Positions 26,069 to 35,326 of a stretch of 64,000 nucleotides of DNA are shown here, one piece after another (the first letter of the stretch is position 1; each line of letters begins with the position of its first letter). Under the pieces are notes generated by a model. The model saw only the letters and a program-made list of their open reading frames with translations. It searched no databases and was not told the origin of the DNA. A program made the position numbers and the translations under genes. The stretch comes from CAVSVP01 sp963731125 (GTDB lineage: Bacteria > Pseudomonadota > Gammaproteobacteria > Competibacterales > Competibacteraceae). The DNA is taken from positions 1 to 64,000 of the forward strand of contig CAVSVP010000006.1 in the NCBI GenBank assembly GCA_963731125.1, written 5' to 3'.

Positions 26069-27661
26069 ATGAGTTTGTTAACAACTGTAACAGCGCGAAA
26101 ATTATCCACCACAAACAGTCTCTGCGAAATGTTACAACATGGCGCAGCTCTCGTTACCACCTTCATTATCGTTCTTCTGGCGAATGTTTTTCTGGCAAAT
26201 GCAACAGCCGCAGCAGAACCCACTGCGCAGCTTAGCGATAAGGAAATCACCAATACCATTACCGATGAATTGTTGCTGGATCCCGGGATTTCAAGCCAGC
26301 GGATCGTTGTCGACACTGATAATGACATCGTGACTTTATCCGGTGCGGTGAATAATATACTCGCCAAAGATCGCGCCGTAAAAATTGCGGAAACAGTAAA
26401 AGGGGTTCGCTCCGTGATCAACCAGATTCAAGTTATCGCCCAAGAGCGACCGGATCAAGCAATCATCGACGACATCAAAGCCGCCTTGCATGCAAATCCC
26501 CGCACCGAATCTTTTGAGATTAAAGTAACGGCCAACGAGGGTAAGGTAACCCTGACAGGGACGATGCAATCCTGGCAGGAGAAAGAATTGGCGGGCAAAG
26601 TGGTCAAATCCATAAAAGGCGTTCGTGAGGTGGATAACCAGATGACGGTGGTTTATAGCATGGAATGGCCTGACGATGAAATCAAGGAGGATATTGTCGG
26701 GGCTCTGCGCTGGGACCGTCTGGTTGATGACGCCCTGATCGATGTGGCAATCCAAGATGGCGCTGTCGCCCTCAGCGGTACGGTGGGTAGTGCGGCAGAA
26801 AAACGGCGTGCCCGCAATGACGCCTGGGTGGCCGGTGTGAAATCTGTTGATTTCAGTGGCCTGGGGGTCGCTCACTGGGCTCGCAGCCCGGACTTGCGCA
26901 AGGACAAATACGTTACCAAGTCCGATCCGGAGATCAGGGAAGTCATTCAGGGTACGCTTCGTCAAGATCCCCGGACCTCGTCACTGACCATCGATGTAAT
27001 CGTCGCCCATGGGATCGTCACCCTACGTGGCAATGTGGACAACCTGGCTTCTAAGCGAGCAGCCGCCCAGGACGCCCGAAATATCATTGGTGTCTGGCGG
27101 GTCAAAAATCGGTTACGAGTACAACCAAGCGAATTACCGAGCGATAGCGGGATTGCAGCCGCCGTCCGTGACGCCCTACTGCGTGATCCGTTTGTGGAAC
27201 GCTACGAAATCACGCCGACCGCAAACCAGGGGCAAGTTACGCTGACTGGAATGGTAGATACGTATTTCGAGAAGGCGCGGGCCGAAGATGTCGTTTCTCA
27301 ACTCGAAGGCGTAGTGGACGTTAATAACAACCTGACCGTTGCCGATCAAAATATTCTCACCTATGACCCCTATATTGATGAAACCTATACCTACGATTAC
27401 TCCTGGTATGATTACAGAACCAATACAACGGTCAGTGATTGGGAAATTCGCCAGGACATTATAGACAAGCTACAGTGGAGCCCTTACATTGACAGTGAAC
27501 AAGTGACCGTAGCGGTAGAGAACGGCATAGCGATCCTAGCCGGCACTGTCGACACTTGGTCGGAACGCAGTGCCGCTACGGAGCACGCCCTGCAGGGTGG
27601 TGCTATCCGGGTGATTAATAAGCTTACTATCGAATATGGCCCGGATTTTGAGCTTTTTTAA
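26069..27661 (+). CDS. Exported six-BON-domain protein
   Basis: The product is about 530 residues from the ATG at 26069, which follows a G-rich site. An upstream ATG at 26000 has none. A signal peptide (VTTFIIVLLANVFLANATAAAE) leads to six BON repeats, each 65-80 residues. Their core strands read IVTLSGAVNN, KVTLTGTMQS, AVALSGTVGS, IVTLRGNVDN, QVTLTGMVDT and IAILAGTVDT. A Tyr-rich linker (YDPYIDETYTYDYSWYDYR) precedes the sixth. BON arrays are associated with outer-membrane or periplasmic lipid binding and osmotic stress. Six in one chain is long compared with the usual one to three. A hairpin with a T-run follows the stop. Confidence 0.87.
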   Translation: MSLLTTVTARKLSTTNSLCEMLQHGAALVTTFIIVLLANVFLANATAAAEPTAQLSDKEITNTITDELLLDPGISSQRIVVDTDNDIVTLSGAVNNILAKDRAVKIAETVKGVRSVINQIQVIAQERPDQAIIDDIKAALHANPRTESFEIKVTANEGKVTLTGTMQSWQEKELAGKVVKSIKGVREVDNQMTVVYSMEWPDDEIKEDIVGALRWDRLVDDALIDVAIQDGAVALSGTVGSAAEKRRARNDAWVAGVKSVDFSGLGVAHWARSPDLRKDKYVTKSDPEIREVIQGTLRQDPRTSSLTIDVIVAHGIVTLRGNVDNLASKRAAAQDARNIIGVWRVKNRLRVQPSELPSDSGIAAAVRDALLRDPFVERYEITPTANQGQVTLTGMVDTYFEKARAEDVVSQLEGVVDVNNNLTVADQNILTYDPYIDETYTYDYSWYDYRTNTTVSDWEIRQDIIDKLQWSPYIDSEQVTVAVENGIAILAGTVDTWSERSAATEHALQGGAIRVINKLTIEYGPDFELF

Positions 27662-27704
27662 AGCCGTGGCGTAATACGCAACTCATTCTGCAGCACGGCT
27701 TTTT
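27661..27704 (+). terminator. Rho-independent terminator of the six-BON gene
   Basis: The stem AAGCCGTG (27661-27668) pairs with CACGGCTT (27694-27701) and is followed by a run of T to 27704. The loop is about 25 bases and holds a smaller GCGTA/TACGC stem. It starts right after the stop codon. Confidence 0.6.
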
Positions 27705-27763
27705 AGCAGCCCGCGCGCTGGCGACGGGGCTGATAGGCAAAATTAGCGGATACCATTGTGATA

Positions 27764-28216
27764 TTAATGGACTTCATAACCGTTATCAGGAGACGGCACT
27801 GAGCGTAAGAACGCACGTGCGGCATTGTGTTTGAAAAAATAAGCCCAATGGGCTTCACTGGGTTCGGCATTTGCGTTGCGGTGATTCTGCTCAAATGGCG
27901 AGCATTGATTGCATTGATTAAGGTAGAGATTTGTCCAAGTGCTCAATGCATTGGCTTCTTGCGCTACCGCCCACGCAGGCATTTGAACTAAACAGAATGA
28001 AGCAACAGCACTTGCGTCAGCTTCACCAGTCATGTCCCCTGTTTCGCTGAGAATTTCAGGCGCTTGATACAAACCCGCTTCAGCCACATAAGAACAAGAT
28101 AGGTCTGCTGCTTTTTCTAGCGTACAGGCCGTAACCATATTTGCCAGCGTCGGCACATAGATGCTAAGCCCTCCCAACAGTGGCAACATCACTAAACCCT
28201 GCTTGATGATCGACAT
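27764..28216 (-). CDS. Exported Cys-containing protein of unknown function
   Basis: The 150-residue product starts with a hydrophobic signal-like segment (MLPLLGGLSIYVPTLANMVT). It has paired cysteines (ACTLEKAADLSCSY, QCNQCS) that suggest disulfides or metal binding in the periplasm. AGGAGA lies about 10 bases before the ATG. I recognise no family. It ends SVPSPDNGYEVH. It is 55 bp from pncA on the same strand and could be co-transcribed with it. Confidence 0.6.
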   Translation of the reverse strand: MSIIKQGLVMLPLLGGLSIYVPTLANMVTACTLEKAADLSCSYVAEAGLYQAPEILSETGDMTGEADASAVASFCLVQMPAWAVAQEANALSTWTNLYLNQCNQCSPFEQNHRNANAEPSEAHWAYFFKHNAARAFLRSVPSPDNGYEVH

Positions 28217-28271
28217 GAGATTATAAATCTCCTTTCATATGCAGCGTAGTGCAGAACCCCCATCTAGAGAG

Positions 28272-28934
28272 CTACCTGTTAAGCTGATTTATATTTACCA
28301 TTTCTACCCCACGCTCCAACAAATCTCCACGCACTTGATCACTGCTCTCGGGATCTACCGCACGAGTGGCATCCCATAAAAAAATTATTCGAAAACCGGC
28401 AGCCAATCCATCTTCCGCTGTCCATGTCACACAGACATCCCGTGCCAGTCCGCAGAGGAATACTTCGATAATGCCCCGCTCCCGTAAATAACCGGCCAGC
28501 CCCGTCGTGGGACGTTCGCCTCTTGCGCTCCAATTATTGCGAAAACCACTATAGGAATCGCACTCGGGATCCATGCCCTTGCGGATGATGGCAGCTACCT
28601 TGTCCCAGGGCAATTCCGGGTGCAATGCCGCCCCCGCCGAGCCCTGCACACAATGGTCAGGCCATAAGGTTTGCTGATGCCCATGCAACTCTATGTTTTC
28701 TAGAGGCTTACGGCCGGGATAACGGCTAGCAAAAGAGGCATGCCCCGGAGGGTGCCAGTCTTGCGTAGCAACCATTAAGCCGAAGCGCTCAGATAGCATC
28801 AAGTCCCGAACCGGAGCGAGAATATGATCTCCATCAGCCACGGGTAAAGCGCCTCCCGGCATAAAATCCGGCTGAATATCAACGAGCAGTAGAACAGCTT
28901 TGTCTTTATCCCACGTTATCCGGTCATTTGCCAT
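28272..28934 (-). CDS. pncA: Nicotinamidase / pyrazinamidase (isochorismatase family)
   Basis: The 220-residue enzyme has the catalytic triad D19 (LLVDIQPDF), K119 (IIRKGMD) and C168 (ARDVCVTW). The metal site is D59, H61 and H65 in TQDWHPPGH. It hydrolyses nicotinamide to nicotinate in NAD salvage. Length and motif spacing match PncA. AGAGG precedes the ATG at 28934. The following minus-strand gene (27764-28216) may share its transcript. Confidence 0.9.
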   Translation of the reverse strand: MANDRITWDKDKAVLLLVDIQPDFMPGGALPVADGDHILAPVRDLMLSERFGLMVATQDWHPPGHASFASRYPGRKPLENIELHGHQQTLWPDHCVQGSAGAALHPELPWDKVAAIIRKGMDPECDSYSGFRNNWSARGERPTTGLAGYLRERGIIEVFLCGLARDVCVTWTAEDGLAAGFRIIFLWDATRAVDPESSDQVRGDLLERGVEMVNINQLNR

Positions 28935-29443
28935 AAGCAGCCTCTAGGCATGTCTGTTTTGGGTGCAACTAAGGAAATCTTGTCCTTATTTTTGAATAAT
29001 AACAAAATTCGAATCATTCTCCGGCAAGACGATGGAACACGCTGTGCACGCCGGCCTTACTTAAATCTAACACATTGATTAGAAAATCCCTTTAAAATAT
29101 ACAAGAAAAATGTGCAAGAAAATTGCCAGGCTCTCGATTACGGTCCTGATTTTGCTAGATTAGCCAATATACCAACGGTATAGGTCAGCAGTTCACTGCT
29201 GAATATGAGTATAAAGATTTACCATAGCTACTATGCGTTTTTATTCGCAAGCGTTAAGGCGTTTCAGTGTTTGGTTTTCATTCAGCGTAAGATTATTTGT
29301 AAAAGCTGCTCAAAGAAAAGGCATTTTTGTAAAAACTACAAAATCCGTAGCACGATCTTCACCCTAAATCCGGACTTCGTTAACGCTCCATCAAGGCTAC
29401 GATGAACAACTGCGAATAGCCGGAAATTCTGAGGAGACTATTC
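28935..29443. other. AT-rich intergenic region, no gene seen
   Basis: About 500 bp lies between divergent genes. A 66-codon reading frame at 29205-29405 is rich in Lys, Cys and aromatic residues, lacks a ribosome-binding site and looks like chance. A short hairpin (CAGCAGT...ACTGCTG, about 29187-29202) is the only local structure I see. Promoters for pncA and the DUF5335 gene must lie here. Confidence 0.4.
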
Positions 29444-29860
29444 ATGCACACCACGCGAGAAATTCCCCGTGCTCAGTGGCAAAGTTTTTGTGAAGAATTT
29501 AGCCGTTCCCATCAAGGCTGGCTGGCGACACTAAGCACCATTGCCAGCGATGTGCTGCTGGCCAACCCGGAAGCCGCCGAGGATAATATAGAGATTGCAG
29601 TCAATGAGAAGCTGTTTCAAGGAATTACCGGCGAAACGCGAGGCGATAAAGCAGAACTTTTTATTAGTCTCGGCCAGAGGCCGGATCATATCACCCATCA
29701 CATCAGTCAGCCGCAGCGCATTCGCCTGGAGCAAACCGCAGAGGGCGCTCATCGCGGGTTACAGATCGACGCCGCCAACGGTCAGACAATACTGCTGCAT
29801 TTCCGCGCAGCGGCGCAACTGGAAACCCTCGACGGACTCAGTGAAGCCGAGCGGTTGTAA
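29444..29860 (+). CDS. DUF5335 domain protein
   Basis: The 138-residue protein begins TREIPRAQWQSFCEEFSRSHQGWLATL. This is the characteristic start of the DUF5335 family, small proteins of unknown function usually found near stress-related genes. GAGGAG lies 8 bases before the ATG. No signal peptide or membrane segment is present. The later part (GDKAELFISLGQRPDHITHHI, then LLHFRA) has alternating hydrophobic residues consistent with beta strands. I infer a cytoplasmic small-domain protein without a known activity. Confidence 0.8.
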   Translation: MHTTREIPRAQWQSFCEEFSRSHQGWLATLSTIASDVLLANPEAAEDNIEIAVNEKLFQGITGETRGDKAELFISLGQRPDHITHHISQPQRIRLEQTAEGAHRGLQIDAANGQTILLHFRAAAQLETLDGLSEAERL

Positions 29861-29908
29861 ACAACAATCTACTGAGGGACAAAGAACGGTATCAAAACAG
29901 AGGCGGCA

Positions 29909-30502
29909 TCAAGGGCTCTGGTAGGTTCCCATCAATTCGGTCCAGCCAAGAATATGACCGCGCATAGCCGTTTCCAGCTGTTCTCTGGTGGGCCGCTCGA
30001 GGTCTTTAAGCACGGTATCCAATGCATACAGTTTAAAAAAATAACGATGCCGACCAATAGGTGGACAAGGCCCACCATAACCAGTTTCTTTCCAGTCGTT
30101 AAGGCCCTGCTGCGTTTCCGTTGGAAGATCCTTTTTTCCAGCTCCTTGAGGCAGACTGTGGGTTTGCGGAGGAATATTGTAAAGCACCCAGTGTGTCCAC
30201 GTTCTTTGTGGCGCAGCCGGATCCGGGATATCGGGATCCTCTACAATCAATGCTAGACTTTCCGTTCCCGGAGGCATGTCCGACCAAGACAGAGGCGGAG
30301 AAATATTTTCGCCATGACATGTATAGGGCTTGGGAATCGCTTCATGATTCGAGAACGCCGCAGAATTTAGCTGTGGCATCATGGAATTTTCTCCTTGGAT
30401 TACCGAAGACGCAAAAGAAAAACTAGAACATAGCAACCCCATCCACGAAGTGAGCCATATCGCTGCGAACGGGGGAAAAGCGATTTTGTTGAGCCTTATC
30501 AT
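29909..30502 (-). CDS. Exported YbhB/YbcL-type PEBP-like protein
   Basis: The 197-residue protein has an N-terminal signal segment (AAIWLTSWMGLLCSSFSFAS). The phosphatidylethanolamine-binding fold of the YbhB/YbcL family follows. Its ligand-pocket motifs are IPKPYTCHGENISPPLSW, ALIVEDPDIPDPAAPQRTWTHW and GYGGPCPPIGRHRYFFKLYALD. Bacterial members are called Raf-kinase-inhibitor-like because of the fold. Their ligand is uncertain. It is convergent with the DUF5335 gene. Confidence 0.87.
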   Translation of the reverse strand: MIRLNKIAFPPFAAIWLTSWMGLLCSSFSFASSVIQGENSMMPQLNSAAFSNHEAIPKPYTCHGENISPPLSWSDMPPGTESLALIVEDPDIPDPAAPQRTWTHWVLYNIPPQTHSLPQGAGKKDLPTETQQGLNDWKETGYGGPCPPIGRHRYFFKLYALDTVLKDLERPTREQLETAMRGHILGWTELMGTYQSP

Positions 30503-30650
30503 GGGTGCATACCGTCTGCAGGTTATTTCAATGGGTTGTACTAAGTTAAGGCTACCAGCCTCGCTTATTTTTTAAATATGGAATAATCCCATTGGATATC
30601 CGGAAAACCCTAATCATTTTCGCTGGATACCCTGGTTCCTTTAGCGTTCG

Positions 30651-31001
30651 TCACTTCACTACAAGATTATTGGTCACGCGTTGCACTCCCGGCACCTCTG
30701 AGGCTACTGTGCCGGCTCGTTGCCGTTGCGATGCTGTTTCCACAAATCCGTTTAACTGAACCACACCCTTAAAGGTGTCCACTTCTATCGCAGCGGCCGC
30801 CAAATCCGAGGTTTCAATAAGCGCCGCTTTTACCTCCATCGTCAGTTTTACATCGTTAGTCTGTTCCTCGGTTTTATCGGCAGGTGATATTGCCGCACAT
30901 CCCCCCAATAATGACAGCAGCAAAATCAACAACAAAACCCGGCTCTTAAATTGGCACGGTAGACGCCAGCGTAATGGATTTATCATTACTTTATTATCCA
31001 T
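30651..31001 (-). CDS. Single-BON-domain lipoprotein
   Basis: The 116-residue protein has a long N-terminus, a hydrophobic stretch and the lipobox LLGGC, so the mature protein should be lipid-anchored. One BON domain follows (TMEVKAALIETSDL, IEVDTFKGVVQLNGFVET, GVQRVTNNLVV). This resembles osmotically inducible envelope proteins of the OsmY type, but with one domain and a lipid anchor. No strong ribosome-binding site is seen, and an internal ATG at 30986 is an alternative start. It lies downstream of the AsmA-like gene on the same strand, 39 bp away, and is probably co-transcribed with it. Confidence 0.82.
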   Translation of the reverse strand: MDNKVMINPLRWRLPCQFKSRVLLLILLLSLLGGCAAISPADKTEEQTNDVKLTMEVKAALIETSDLAAAAIEVDTFKGVVQLNGFVETASQRQRAGTVASEVPGVQRVTNNLVVK

Positions 31002-31040
31002 TTTTGTAAGATTGTAAAAGGTCTAGCTTAACGGAAGATC

Positions 31041-34000
31041 TTAGCGAGCCGCATTAATAGCTTCGACAAGTCCCGTACAGTAAATGCTTTCCTTATCACT
31101 CTCCGGCTGAAGCAATGGCAGCAGCCCTTGTAACGGCGCTGCCAACGCGCCTAGAACCGTGGCAAGTGCGCCCTGACCAAACAGAGGCTCCGGCTCAGGA
31201 TAAATATCGGGATTTTGCAAGCGCCCCTCGATATGCAACGGAACCGGCGCACTGAACAGACTGGCATCCTTAGGTTTAGGCGTGATGACAATATGCAGAC
31301 GCTCCTGAACAAAATTAATGAACCCGTCGGCAGTAAAGAGGGTATCCGTCGTATCGACAAGCAAAGTATTCACATCCAGCAGCCCCTTCTTCGCGTGCAA
31401 ATCAGCGTAGGCACAGTCGATGGGCACGGCGGCCTCTTCGTCGCCGACCAGCGCTACGAGAATTGACTCGGCGATATCTAATCCTGCCAATTCCACTAAG
31501 AGCGGGTCTAGTCTGCCGCCTGTCATCAACAAAAACAGACCGCCATCCGCCGAGGCAAAAATGTCTGCCACGGAATCGCCTTGCACCCAGAACTTTGCCC
31601 GCCCTCCGATAAGGCCTGCACTTGCGTCGGCGACTTCGAAAGGTTTCAACACCTCACCCAGGTTAACCTGTTTGACTTCGGTCTCAAAATCACCCGTGAC
31701 CGGACGTTCATTGGCATCGATCTCAAGGCGTGCCCGTACGCTACCTCCGCCTACGCCAAAGTCAATTGGCTTAAAGATCATGCGCCCCGCGTTAAGGGCA
31801 AGCTGAATCGTAAGATCATCCAACGGCAGTTGTGGAGCCTCAATACGCTTGCCGTAAAAACGAATTGCTGCATCCATGGCGCGCAGGCGCTCAAGATTCA
31901 AAGGGTTATCCGGCAGCACAGAAGCATCTTTGGCTTCTGCCCTGGCTTCCCGCTGCTGTGCTGCCGAAGCCGTTTCCCCCGAACCGGTATCGGGAGCCAC
32001 ACCGAGCAGACCGGCAAGATCATCGAAGTCTATCTTGTTTGAGGTCAACGCGGCTTCCATCATAGGCCGTGCGCCCCCCAGTTCCAGCTCAATATCTCCG
32101 GCCAAATCACTATCCCCCACCCGGCCGTCAAAATTCACCAGCTTTACGGTATCCCCTTGGCGGGATAACTGCCCCTTGATGCGATAGGGGGGCAGGCTGG
32201 GCAACGGAATTCCTATAAAAGGATATAAGCGATACGGATTAGGACCCTGGAGCGTCAGGCTTAAATCCAGCCCCCTGAGCTTAAGAGGTTGAATCAGCCG
32301 CCCTTTGACCCAGGCATTGGTCTGGGCGACATCGATGGCTAACTCCAACGCATAAGGCTCTTCCGGTTCCCGCAAATCCAGCAGCGGATCGCCGCTAAAA
32401 TCCAGAGAAAAAGGTTCTCCCTGATAGCGCCCGGCGCCGTTTATATGAACCACTTGACTGCCGCTGGCCAACCCTGCCGTGGTAATAGCGATGGTAAGCG
32501 CCGTATCTGACGCTGCATCGGTATAAGAAAAACGACTGTCCTCAATGATAAGCCGCCCGAGAAACGGCAAGGCTACGTCCGTTTTGGGATGTGCGGCGCT
32601 GGCGCCAGTGATTTTTAGATCAAGATCGCCGGATAACCGCCCGAGCGGCTGCTCGGTAAGCTGTAAAGGTTGTAGCAGCGTTCCCAGAGACACCGCTTGC
32701 AAATGGCCTTGCAGAGCGCCTTGGAAAGGCCGGGTCCGGGTATCGAGCTGAATGTCGGCGCGCAGGCTTCCCTTGCCTATCCGAGCTCGCAGCGGTTCGA
32801 TACTTAACCGCCCGTTGTTAATATCAAGGGGCAGAGAGAGATCGTGCAAAACTAAGTCAGGGGTTATCAATAACTCTTTAACCCGCCAATTGACTTGGGT
32901 ATCCAGCGCCTGCAGTGCTTCCAGATTAAACGGCTCAGTGACCGTGGACTTCTGCGTCCCAAGCGGGTTATCTGGCGTGTCGGTGGTCCCGGCAGTCCGT
33001 TGTCCAACCTCCGGCTGCTGGGAGGATACCAGAGCGGCCATTGAAAAGGATGATTCACCCGCCATCGCGAGGGTCACGCCGGCCCAGTCCCTGCCCGGTA
33101 AATAGCTCTGGGGCGACTCATCCGTGGTATCGGCAAGTCCTTGCATCAGCTGCCCCAGATCCAGCCGTTCCGATACCAGCTCGGCGCTAAGCGACGGCCG
33201 CTTGCCCTTTGTGGTAAGGGTAATATCACCCTTTACGTCGTTATCCCCTAATTGACTCTGAAAATTCTGCAGCTTCCAATTACCCTCTTGTTGGCTGATC
33301 TGCACCGAAAACTGGTAAGCCGGCAGTTGCACCTGGGCAACCCGGAAGGTTAATTTGCCTGCCAAGGCATAGGGTTCATTGATTTTAATCAACTCAAGCA
33401 GCGGGTCTCCTGTAACGGTAAATTGCATGGGTCGGTTCTGATACTGGCCTTTGCCCTCAATATGCAGCCCCGGCGCGCCTTCATCCGTTGCTACCGTGGC
33501 GATAGTGACAGTCACTCGCGTACCAGCATCCGGGTCTCGATAATTGAGCTGGCTGTCTGCGATTCGTAAGCGCTCTATCAGGGAGGCTACGGTTAACGGT
33601 CCGGCTTCCGCCTGCGCCGGCAAGAGAACTTGGAGTTGACCGCTCAAGGTACCAAGTTCCTGGGAGTCCTCGCCGCTATCCGACAACACGTCTGCCAAAT
33701 CAATGGACTGCAGATTAGTACGGATAAATCCCTGAATCGACCGCTCGCCGGTATCCAGCAGCACTGCGGCGCGCATACTGCCGCCCCCTAGGGCAAACTG
33801 CAACGGCTCCACACGTAGCCGCCCCGCCGCAAGCGCCAGATGCAAGGCGGCATTTTGCAATGTCACCGCAGGAGCAACCAGCTTAGCAGCCTGGATATCC
33901 AACTCTGCATTCAGCGACTGCAGAAGCTCCAGAGGAAGGGGTTGGTCGACTAGCGAGGCAGTCTCCGTCGCTGATTGACTACCGACAGACTCCGCAATAT

Positions 34001-35024
34001 GGGTTAGTTGCTCCACATCGAGCGTATTCGAACGCAAATTGACCCGCAGCGACGGCCGCTTACCTCCAGTTTGCGCCGTTACGTTTCCTTGCCAGTCGCT
34101 ATTCCCTAAGCTGCCCTGGAAATTCTCCAGCTTCCAGGTATTGCCTTGCCACGACAGTTGCCCCTGAAACTGATAGGGTGGCAGCTTAGGCAGTGAAGTC
34201 TTAACAATGGGGGACAGCAGCGCCAGATCTTTGCCTTGAATTGCCACGGCGAGATTCAGACCTCTGAGTTGCAGGGGCTGGCGCAGGGTACCCGCCATCC
34301 GCAGGCTGGTTGCTCCGGCTTTGACCTCGAGGGTAACCGGATAGGGTTTCTCCCCCTCCTGCAGCTGAGCCAGTGAGGCTGCGTTAAGATAAAACTGCAG
34401 AGGCTGTCCCTGCAACCGCCCGTTACCCTCGACGGCAAGGTCTTCGCCGCCACCGCCCTGCCCTTGGATAGTGGCAAAAGTCGCCGTAATATCCGTCTCT
34501 CCAGGCAGGTCACGATAGCGTAGGTGTCCGTCTTCAATCAGCAAGTGTTTAACAATAGGAAACTCAGTACGTTGTTCAGGGAGGCTGGTTTCGATGACAG
34601 CTTCCGAAACGGGATCGGCAGTAAATTGCCAGTTGGGTTCTCCCTGGGGAGAAGTCTCCAGCAGTATGTTGGGCTCTGTTAATATTAGCTCGGGCAATAC
34701 GATGCGGCCCGTTAATAGCTCACCCACAGCCACGCTTAGCACCAGTTCCGCGACTTCCACCATATAAGGGTCTTGGCTCCAGGAGGCATTTTCAAAACGA
34801 ATACGCTCAGCGCGTAACTTAGGCGGCCAGAATACATCTACATCCAGATCCCCTTCGATGGTGAGGCTTCGACCGCTCAGTTCGCTGAGCTTGCGGGCAA
34901 GGGGATCCTTCACCCAATTCCAGTCGAATACCACAAACACCACAACGAGCAGTAAAATGACTGATGCCAGTGCAACACCGAGCCACTTGACTACTACTTT
35001 TCCGATTTGCTTGATGACCGTCAT
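31041..35024 (-). CDS. AsmA-family envelope protein with three repeated modules
   Basis: The 1327-residue protein has one N-terminal membrane helix (VALASVILLLVVVFVVFDW). The AsmA start motif LSGRSLTIEGDLDVDVFWPPKL follows, as does the family's C-terminal part (ADGGLFLLMTGGRLD, then YADLHAKKGLLDVNTLLVDT). The middle contains three homologous modules. Each begins with an 'IEDG/IADS/IEDS...Y.D' strand and a G.G.Y.G.P block, continues with 'W/V..KL.NF...LGDSD..G.I.L...GKRP', and ends with a linker leading to 'L..LDT...'. AsmA-type proteins span or line the periplasm and take part in phospholipid transport to the outer membrane. The triplicated middle is longer than typical AsmA. It is followed by a BON lipoprotein gene. 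Confidence 0.87.
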   Translation of the reverse strand: MTVIKQIGKVVVKWLGVALASVILLLVVVFVVFDWNWVKDPLARKLSELSGRSLTIEGDLDVDVFWPPKLRAERIRFENASWSQDPYMVEVAELVLSVAVGELLTGRIVLPELILTEPNILLETSPQGEPNWQFTADPVSEAVIETSLPEQRTEFPIVKHLLIEDGHLRYRDLPGETDITATFATIQGQGGGGEDLAVEGNGRLQGQPLQFYLNAASLAQLQEGEKPYPVTLEVKAGATSLRMAGTLRQPLQLRGLNLAVAIQGKDLALLSPIVKTSLPKLPPYQFQGQLSWQGNTWKLENFQGSLGNSDWQGNVTAQTGGKRPSLRVNLRSNTLDVEQLTHIAESVGSQSATETASLVDQPLPLELLQSLNAELDIQAAKLVAPAVTLQNAALHLALAAGRLRVEPLQFALGGGSMRAAVLLDTGERSIQGFIRTNLQSIDLADVLSDSGEDSQELGTLSGQLQVLLPAQAEAGPLTVASLIERLRIADSQLNYRDPDAGTRVTVTIATVATDEGAPGLHIEGKGQYQNRPMQFTVTGDPLLELIKINEPYALAGKLTFRVAQVQLPAYQFSVQISQQEGNWKLQNFQSQLGDNDVKGDITLTTKGKRPSLSAELVSERLDLGQLMQGLADTTDESPQSYLPGRDWAGVTLAMAGESSFSMAALVSSQQPEVGQRTAGTTDTPDNPLGTQKSTVTEPFNLEALQALDTQVNWRVKELLITPDLVLHDLSLPLDINNGRLSIEPLRARIGKGSLRADIQLDTRTRPFQGALQGHLQAVSLGTLLQPLQLTEQPLGRLSGDLDLKITGASAAHPKTDVALPFLGRLIIEDSRFSYTDAASDTALTIAITTAGLASGSQVVHINGAGRYQGEPFSLDFSGDPLLDLREPEEPYALELAIDVAQTNAWVKGRLIQPLKLRGLDLSLTLQGPNPYRLYPFIGIPLPSLPPYRIKGQLSRQGDTVKLVNFDGRVGDSDLAGDIELELGGARPMMEAALTSNKIDFDDLAGLLGVAPDTGSGETASAAQQREARAEAKDASVLPDNPLNLERLRAMDAAIRFYGKRIEAPQLPLDDLTIQLALNAGRMIFKPIDFGVGGGSVRARLEIDANERPVTGDFETEVKQVNLGEVLKPFEVADASAGLIGGRAKFWVQGDSVADIFASADGGLFLLMTGGRLDPLLVELAGLDIAESILVALVGDEEAAVPIDCAYADLHAKKGLLDVNTLLVDTTDTLFTADGFINFVQERLHIVITPKPKDASLFSAPVPLHIEGRLQNPDIYPEPEPLFGQGALATVLGALAAPLQGLLPLLQPESDKESIYCTGLVEAINAAR

Positions 35025-35326
35025 AGGAAATGCTCTGGACTGGTAGCCCCTTCTTCACCGATCGTCGATGATTTTTGCTAAAGGTAAGAGCGAACGAAAG
35101 CAAGAGTTTTGCCAACCACCTAAAGAAGATTCACCCGTCATACCGTTTTTCAAATTAGCGAAAATTCCCATGTCCTCCGCAAGAATTCACCTATAATTTC
35201 ACTTCGGTCGTCCTTAACATATGCTTGCAGCTTATCCTTCACCCACCGCAATATGACAGCGTAACGCTGTGCTTAATGCATACGTCCATTGCAAATTTAT
35301 TGCTATCACGTTGCCTGGAGAAATTT

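Noticed and set aside
29205..29405. 66-residue plus-strand frame in the pncA-DUF5335 gap
   Set aside because: No ribosome-binding site, unusual Lys/Cys/Phe composition and an AT-rich intergenic setting.
31215..33105. Several 80-150 residue plus-strand frames across the AsmA-like gene
   Set aside because: They are shadows of one long, well-supported minus-strand gene.
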